From: Sphingobium sp. TCM1
GTDB taxonomy: Bacteria; Pseudomonadota; Alphaproteobacteria; Sphingomonadales; Sphingomonadaceae
Direction of reading: 5' to 3'
DNA length: 64,000 nucleotides
Assembly: GCF_001650725.1 (NCBI RefSeq)
Contig: NZ_LXVX01000001.1
Location: forward strand, 124,001-188,000
The notes beneath the pieces are model-generated. The model worked only from the letters and a program-made list of their open reading frames with translations. It ran no database searches and had not been told where the DNA came from. How positions within the stretch are numbered: position 1 is the first letter of the stretch; every line of letters starts with the position of its first letter. Below, in pieces: positions 59,261 through 64,000 of the stretch. Both the position numbers and the translations under genes were made by a program.

Positions 59261-59982
59261 CCCTTCAACGCTCCTGCAACAAGTGGCGCCAGCCTGCCGA
59301 CGATCGCGGTCACGCCCTTGTCATTGGGATGGATGCCATCGGGCAGCAGGAGCGCGGGTTTCCCGATCACCCCGTCCAGCATGAACGGATAGAGCGTTGC
59401 GCCATGCGTCCGTGCGAGGTCGGGATAGATGGGGTTGAAGGCGGCGGCATAGTCCGGTCCCATATTCGGCGATGCCATCATGCCGGTCAGCACCACCTTG
59501 ATGCCGCGTCGCTTCGCCTCGTCCAGGATCGCGTCCAGATTGATGCGCGTCTCCTTCGGCGACAGACCCCGCAGCATGTCGTTGCCGCCCAGACCCAGCA
59601 GCATCAGGTCGGGCGTGCGCGGCAGGCCGTCGAGCGTGAAGGCCAGGCGCGCCCGCCCGGCCGCGCTGGTGTCGCCCGATACGCCGGCATTGACCACTCG
59701 CGCTTTCACCCCTCGCGCGTTGAGCGCCTGTTCCAGCATCGGGGCCAGCCCCTTGCCCTGGTCCAGATTATAGCCGGCGTAGAGGCTGTCGCCGAACGCG
59801 ACCACCAGCTTCGCGTCTTCTGCCTTTGCGGCTGCCGGTTCGGCCGCGTTCGCCGCCGGCGCCTGGTTGGCGACGGGCGGAGGGGGAGGCGCCTGGTCCG
59901 AACAGGCGCTCGCCAGATGGACAAACAGCGTCAGCGCCCCATATTGCAAAAATCTGCCCGCCAAGGAGCGCTCCTTCTTCAT
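59257..59982 (-). CDS. tesA: SGNH-family esterase/thioesterase, TesA-like
   Basis: The 241-residue protein has the SGNH motifs FGDSLYAGY (Ser nucleophile), the Gly block AGVSGDT, GLGGND, and DGIHPND with the catalytic Asp-His. A hydrophobic N-terminus ending ASACSDQ suggests a signal peptide and possibly a lipoprotein Cys, though the lipobox is imperfect. It is divergent from an ABC transporter of the YbbA-YbbP type, the same grouping as tesA-ybbA-ybbP in E. coli and many proteobacteria. The start codon at 59982 overlaps the ybbA start. Confidence 0.85.
   Translation of the reverse strand: MKKERSLAGRFLQYGALTLFVHLASACSDQAPPPPPVANQAPAANAAEPAAAKAEDAKLVVAFGDSLYAGYNLDQGKGLAPMLEQALNARGVKARVVNAGVSGDTSAAGRARLAFTLDGLPRTPDLMLLGLGGNDMLRGLSPKETRINLDAILDEAKRRGIKVVLTGMMASPNMGPDYAAAFNPIYPDLARTHGATLYPFMLDGVIGKPALLLPDGIHPNDKGVTAIVGRLAPLVAGALKG
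59963..59982. promoter_or_regulatory. 14-bp palindrome and overlapping divergent start codons
   Basis: AAGGAGCGCTCCTT (59963-59976) is a perfect palindrome. CATG at 59980-59983 contains the ATG of ybbA on the plus strand and of tesA on the minus strand, if the starts are as chosen. The palindrome supplies AAGGAG to the plus strand 12 bases before the ybbA start. The promoters must then lie inside the opposite genes. Confidence 0.5.
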
Positions 59983-60682
59983 GCACTTGCCCATTGATCC
60001 GGCCACTATCGCGATCCGCGCGCGCAATGTCACCCTCCAGCTGGGAACGCGCGATGCGCCGGTGGCGATCCTCAAGGGCGTGGACCTGTCCATCCTGCGG
60101 GGCGAGAGCGTCGCCATATTGGGCGCGTCGGGATCGGGCAAGAGTTCGCTGATGGCGGTGCTGTCCGGTCTCGAACGCGCCAGCGGCGGCAGCGTGGACG
60201 TAGGCGGGGTCGATTTCGGAGCGCTCGGCGAGGATGAACTGGCGCGCGCGCGCCGGGGCCGGATCGGCATCGTTCTGCAAAGCTTCCATCTGCTGCCGAC
60301 GATGACCGCGCTGGAAAATGTCGCCGTGCCCCTCGAACTGGCGGGCCATGCCGATGCCTTCGTCCTGGCGGCGGACGAACTGCGCGCGGTGGGCCTTGGC
60401 CACCGGCTCGACCATTATCCCGCCCAGCTGTCGGGCGGGGAGCAGCAGCGCGTCGCCATCGCCCGCGCCGTCGCGCCGCGCCCGACCCTGCTCTTCGCCG
60501 ATGAGCCCACGGGCAATCTCGACGCCGCCACCGGCGCGGCGATCATGGACATCCTGTTCGATCGGCAGCAGGCGGCGGGGGCGACCCTGGTCATCATCAC
60601 CCATGACCCGGCTCTGGCCGAACGGTGCGGCCGCATTATCGAGATGCGCGACGGCCGGATCGTCGCGGACCGCGCCGCATGA
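59981..60682 (+). CDS. ybbA: ABC transporter ATP-binding protein, YbbA-like
   Basis: The 233-residue ATPase has Walker A GASGSGKSS, the signature LSGGEQQRVAIARA and Walker B LLFADEPTGNLD, the MacB/LolD subgroup. With the following YbbP-like permease it forms an exporter or lipoprotein-release-like complex of uncertain substrate. The start at 59981 gives an N-terminus consistent with the family; longer in-frame starts would overlap tesA. The stop overlaps the permease start (ATGA). Confidence 0.9.
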   Translation: MHLPIDPATIAIRARNVTLQLGTRDAPVAILKGVDLSILRGESVAILGASGSGKSSLMAVLSGLERASGGSVDVGGVDFGALGEDELARARRGRIGIVLQSFHLLPTMTALENVAVPLELAGHADAFVLAADELRAVGLGHRLDHYPAQLSGGEQQRVAIARAVAPRPTLLFADEPTGNLDAATGAAIMDILFDRQQAAGATLVIITHDPALAERCGRIIEMRDGRIVADRAA

Positions 60683-63216
60683 CCGGCCTTGGCTGGCAGG
60701 CGAGCTGGCGGATCGCGCGGCGCGACCTGCATCTGGGCTTCCGGGGCTTGCGACTCCTCTTCCTCTGCCTCTTCCTGGGCGTCGCCACCCTGGCCGCGAT
60801 CGGCAGCCTGACATCGGCGATCACGCAGGAGCTGCGCGATCGGGGGCGCGTCATCCTGGGTGGCGACATCGAGATCGGCATGACCCAGCGCGAGGCGAGC
60901 CTGGGCGACCGGGAGGCATTCCGCCAGCTCGGCACGCTCAGTGAAACCATCCGGATGCGCGCCATGGCGCAGCGGGTGGCGCAGGGCAGGGGCGATGCTC
61001 CACCCGCGATCCTTACCGAACTCAAGGGCGTGGACGACGCCTATCCGCTCTATGGCGCGCTTTCGCTCCGGAACGGCGCCTATCGTCCGATGGATGCCGC
61101 CCATGTCGTCATCGGCGAAGCGCTGGCCGAGCGTCTCGCTGTCCGGCGGGGCGAGCAGCTTCGCTATGGCGATGCCCGTTTCACCATCGCCGATATCATT
61201 GCCGATGAGCCCGACCGGCTGGGTGAAGGCTTCACCCTGGGGCCGGTCGCGATCGTCTCCATGGAGGGGCTGCGCCGCACGGGCCTGATCCAGCCGGGCA
61301 GCCTTTATTCCGCCAAATATCGCATCCGCCTCCTGCCCGGCCATGACGCCACCACCGTACGGCAGGATTGGGAAAAGGCGCGCGCGAACGAAGGCTGGAC
61401 CTTCAAGGATCGTGATCGCGCCGCCCCCGGCGCCAACCGCTTCATCGAACGGATGGGACAGTTTCTGTCCCTGATCGGCCTTGCCGCCCTGGTGATTGCG
61501 GGGATCGGCGTCAGCAATGGCGTCGCCTCCTATCTTGCCGGCAAGCGCGGCGGGATCGCAACGCTCAAGGTGCTGGGCGCGACCTCCGCTGACATCGCCC
61601 GCATCTACCGGCTTCAGATCGGCGCGGTCGCGACGCTGGGCATCGGGGCGGGCCTCGTCGTCGGGGCGGCGCTGCCGCCGCTGCTGGTGGCGCTCGCGGG
61701 CGACGTGCTGCCGGTCAGCCCCGAATTCCGCCTGCACCCGCTGCCGCTGCTGGCGAGCGCCGGCTATGGCCTGCTGATCGCCTTCCTCTTCACCTTCCCG
61801 CCCCTGGCCAAGGCGCGTACCCAGCCCGCCGCCGCCATCTTCCGCGGCGCGGTGGAGACACGCAGCGGTCTCGACCGCCGCAGCCTCGCCGCCATGGCCG
61901 GGGCTGGCGCTCTGTTGGTTGCGCTCGCGCTGGGCACCGCGCGCGAGCCGCTCTTCTCCGCCGCCGTGCTCGGCGCGGTCGCGGCCGTGCTGGTGCTGCT
62001 GCTCGGCCTGGGTCTAGCGGTCAGCCGCCTCGCGCGCCGCCTGCCCCGGCCGCGGCGCCCGCTGCTGCGCCTTGCGCTCGCCAATCTCCACCGCCCCGGC
62101 GCGCAGACCGCGGCGTTGATCGTGGCGCTGGGGCTTGCCCTCACCCTGTTCGTCACGCTGGCGGGCATCCAGACCAGCCTGAACGCGGAAATCCGGCAGG
62201 TCGTGCCGAAAAAGGCGCCTGCCCAGATCGTGCTCGACATCCCCGCCCCGCAACAGGCGCGGTTCCGCAGTATCGTCGCCCGCGAAGCGCCCGACGCGCA
62301 GCTCAATATCGTCCCCGTGCTGCGCGGCACGATCACCGCCTATGCCGGCCAGCGTGTCGCCGATCTGGCGGAAATGCCCGAAGGTGCGTGGTTCCTGCGC
62401 GGCGAGCGTGGCGTAACCTACAGCCCGGCGCTGCCGGAGGGCAGTGAACTGGTGGCCGGCCAATGGTGGCCGACCGATTATCGCGGTCCGCCGCTCGTCT
62501 CGCTCGACGCCGAGGCGGCCAGGACCCTGGATATCGGCGTCGGCGACAGTTTGACCGTCTCCATCCTGGGGCGCGAGATCGAGGCGCGGATCGCCTCGCT
62601 GCGGAAGGTCAACTGGGACACGATGGGCTTCAACTATGTGCTGGTCTTCTCGCCGACCACCTTGGAGTCCGCGCCCCACAGCCTCGCCGCTACGGTCACA
62701 TGGGGTTCGGGCGCCGCCGACCAGCGCCGCGACGCCGCCATCACCCGCGCCCTGCTCGCCGCCTTCCCCGGCGTGTCGGTCATTGCCGTGGGTGAGGTGA
62801 TCGACCAGGTCGGCACGATCCTCACCCAGATGTCGCGCGCGATCCTTGTCGCCGCATCGGTTGCGATCCTTGCGGGCATCGCCGTACTGGTCGGGGCCAT
62901 CGCCGCCTCGCGCCAGGCGCGCAGCTATGACGGCGTCATCCTCAAGACGCTGGGCGCCACCCGCGCGCAGTTGCTTGGCGGACAGGCGCTCGAATATGGC
63001 CTGCTTGCCGCCATTCTGGCGCTGGTCGCGCTGGCTTTGGGCAGCGCGGCGGCGTGGTTCGTGATCGTGCAGCTCTTCGATTTCGGCTGGGCGCCCGACT
63101 GGCCGGTGGTGCTGGCGACGCTCGCGGGCGGCGCGCTGCTGACGCTCGGCATCGGTCTGGCCGGATCGATCCCGCTGCTTTCGGTCCGTCCGGCCCGCGC
63201 CCTGCGGCAGGTCTGA
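60679..63216 (+). CDS. ybbP: FtsX-like ABC permease, YbbP-like
   Basis: The 845-residue membrane protein has the YbbP layout: an N-terminal transmembrane helix (about 22-45), a large periplasmic domain, three helices with the FtsX fold (about 260-380), further helices (about 405-455 and 490-515), a second periplasmic domain and a final FtsX unit (about 725-840). The motif LKVLGATSADI recurs late as LKTLGATRAQLL, the internal duplication of the family. It is coupled to YbbA. The substrate is unknown in most organisms. Confidence 0.91.
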   Translation: MTGLGWQASWRIARRDLHLGFRGLRLLFLCLFLGVATLAAIGSLTSAITQELRDRGRVILGGDIEIGMTQREASLGDREAFRQLGTLSETIRMRAMAQRVAQGRGDAPPAILTELKGVDDAYPLYGALSLRNGAYRPMDAAHVVIGEALAERLAVRRGEQLRYGDARFTIADIIADEPDRLGEGFTLGPVAIVSMEGLRRTGLIQPGSLYSAKYRIRLLPGHDATTVRQDWEKARANEGWTFKDRDRAAPGANRFIERMGQFLSLIGLAALVIAGIGVSNGVASYLAGKRGGIATLKVLGATSADIARIYRLQIGAVATLGIGAGLVVGAALPPLLVALAGDVLPVSPEFRLHPLPLLASAGYGLLIAFLFTFPPLAKARTQPAAAIFRGAVETRSGLDRRSLAAMAGAGALLVALALGTAREPLFSAAVLGAVAAVLVLLLGLGLAVSRLARRLPRPRRPLLRLALANLHRPGAQTAALIVALGLALTLFVTLAGIQTSLNAEIRQVVPKKAPAQIVLDIPAPQQARFRSIVAREAPDAQLNIVPVLRGTITAYAGQRVADLAEMPEGAWFLRGERGVTYSPALPEGSELVAGQWWPTDYRGPPLVSLDAEAARTLDIGVGDSLTVSILGREIEARIASLRKVNWDTMGFNYVLVFSPTTLESAPHSLAATVTWGSGAADQRRDAAITRALLAAFPGVSVIAVGEVIDQVGTILTQMSRAILVAASVAILAGIAVLVGAIAASRQARSYDGVILKTLGATRAQLLGGQALEYGLLAAILALVALALGSAAAWFVIVQLFDFGWAPDWPVVLATLAGGALLTLGIGLAGSIPLLSVRPARALRQV

Positions 63217-63295
63217 CGGGCCGCCCCGCGCCAAACGGCGCATCGTGCCGCGCAGGGCCGGTTATTCTGGCGGCCTTCCACAAGGAAAGGCCGTC

Positions 63296-64000
63296 ATGAC
63301 CAACGAGACTTTGACCCGCAGCTTCATCGACCTGCGCGCCTGGGCAGCCGGCGCGACCGTAACGATGGGCGAGGGCGATCCCTTCCTCGCCGCTCGCGCG
63401 CAACTCCCGCTCGCGCCTGGCCCGATCACCGCCGGCCTCATCGCCCTGCCCGAAGGCGCGGGCGTGGTGGGCGCGATGCCCGCCGACGAATTCGTGATCG
63501 TCGAATCCGGTGTGGTCCGCATTGTGCAGGGCGATACCGACATCGCCATGGCCGAAGGCGACAGCATCGTACTGCGCGGCGGCGCGGCCTTTGCCTGGAC
63601 CGCCGACGCCGCCAGCCGCCTCCTGTTCATGCGCCGCACCGGTGGCCCGGCCGGCGACGGTGCGATCATCCCGGTGGACGCCGACGCGCCGCTCGTCCCG
63701 TCGGGCGCGCCGCTCGCTGAATTGCTGGTCGGTCCGACCCCCCAGTGCCGCAACAACAGCGACTGGAAGTCGGAAGATGGCGAGTTCATGGCCGGCACCT
63801 GGGATTCGACCCCCTATCACCGTCGCGCCATGCGCTATGTCCATTTCGAACTCATGTATCTGCTCGACGGCAGCGTCACCTTCGTCGACGAAGCCGGGGC
63901 GGAAGGCACGTTCCACAAGGGCGACATCTTCCTGGTCGAACAGGGTGCCAGTTGCAGCTGGGACAGCCGCGTGCATGTGAAGAAAATCTACTGCATCTAC
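63296..64000 (+). CDS. Cupin-domain protein, 3' end outside the window
   Basis: The frame opens with ATG at 63296 (AAGGAAAGG upstream) and stays open to the last base, giving 235 residues. Two cupin-like segments are visible: about 65-115 (DEFVIVESGVVRIVQGD, AMAEGDSIVLRGG) and about 180-225 (FELMYLLDGSVTFVDEAG, FHKGDIFLVEQG). That is a bicupin layout resembling (S)-ureidoglycine aminohydrolase-like cupin proteins. Metal ligands are not clear: His and Glu appear in the second domain only. It may be a small-molecule-binding or enzyme protein. It is separate from the ybbP operon by about 80 bases. Confidence 0.78.
   Translation, partial: MTNETLTRSFIDLRAWAAGATVTMGEGDPFLAARAQLPLAPGPITAGLIALPEGAGVVGAMPADEFVIVESGVVRIVQGDTDIAMAEGDSIVLRGGAAFAWTADAASRLLFMRRTGGPAGDGAIIPVDADAPLVPSGAPLAELLVGPTPQCRNNSDWKSEDGEFMAGTWDSTPYHRRAMRYVHFELMYLLDGSVTFVDEAGAEGTFHKGDIFLVEQGASCSWDSRVHVKKIYCIY

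Noticed and set aside
1..64000. Insertion sequences, CRISPR arrays, tRNA and rRNA genes
   Set aside because: No transposase-like protein, regular spacer-repeat pattern, cloverleaf or rRNA-like stretch was recognised. The TetR/oxygenase scar has no IS at the junction.

Overview
The window is high-GC (about 64%), densely coded DNA. Its gene families point to a sphingomonad-type alphaproteobacterium (Sphingobium, Novosphingobium or Sphingomonas): a TonB-dependent receptor among catabolic genes, many short-chain dehydrogenases (SDRs), Rieske and Baeyer-Villiger oxygenases, and a RepA(RPA)/ParAB replication module. I saw no rRNA, tRNA, CRISPR array or recognisable insertion sequence. The replication module and its iterons suggest a megaplasmid or chromid.

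Left catabolic block, about 0.1-25.3 kb. An amidohydrolase and an enoyl-CoA hydratase-like protein lie at the edge. An IclR regulator is translationally coupled to a second amidohydrolase and closed by an excellent terminator. Two divergent operons follow. The minus-strand one encodes P450, DUF35, an SCP-x/thiolase-like protein and DUF2889. The plus-strand one encodes a 3Fe-4S-type ferredoxin, an SDR, a fused double acyl-CoA dehydrogenase and an enoyl-CoA hydratase. A ten-gene minus-strand operon (22.5 to 12.8 kb) holds TetR, acuI, a MaoC/FAS1-like hydratase, an acyl-CoA synthetase, an NTF2-like protein, an SDR, a duplicated EthD-like protein, an SDR, an aldehyde dehydrogenase and a second TetR. 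A TonB receptor lies behind it. Together these look like terminal hydroxylation, oxidation to the acid, CoA activation, dehydrogenation, hydration and retro-aldol cleavage of a branched side chain, the logic known for steroid side chains. The substrate is not shown by the sequence.

Right catabolic block, about 25.5-50.9 kb. It opens with a scar in which a TetR gene runs directly into the 3' end of a Rieske oxygenase gene. It holds an AraC-linked operon (SDR, alcohol dehydrogenase, metallo-beta-lactamase-fold hydrolase, sulfotransferase), an IclR-linked acyl-CoA synthetase plus MaoC-like hydratase, and a five-gene operon (Baeyer-Villiger monooxygenase, Rieske oxygenase, thiamine-diphosphate enzyme, aldehyde dehydrogenase, beta-propeller). 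Divergent from that operon are an SDR and an alpha/beta hydrolase, followed by an SDR and a succinate-semialdehyde-type dehydrogenase.

Replication region, about 51.0-56.8 kb. A DUF1612 DNA-binding protein sits behind an AT-rich palindromic element. A parA-parB-rep operon follows in repABC order but with an RPA-type initiator. Four 22-bp iterons lie upstream of parA and three related copies downstream of rep.

Right edge, 56.8-64 kb. A type-B carboxylesterase, a Gfo/Idh/MocA oxidoreductase and tesA read left. ybbA and ybbP read right, and a cupin gene runs off the end. The tesA-ybbA-ybbP trio is a conserved housekeeping neighbourhood, which makes a chromid worth considering.

A palindrome of the form TGAACA-N4-TGTTCA occurs at the IclR promoter (2702), with near matches ahead of the ten-gene operon (22667) and in the monooxygenase/SDR divergent promoter (46805). 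This suggests one regulator may tie both catabolic blocks together.
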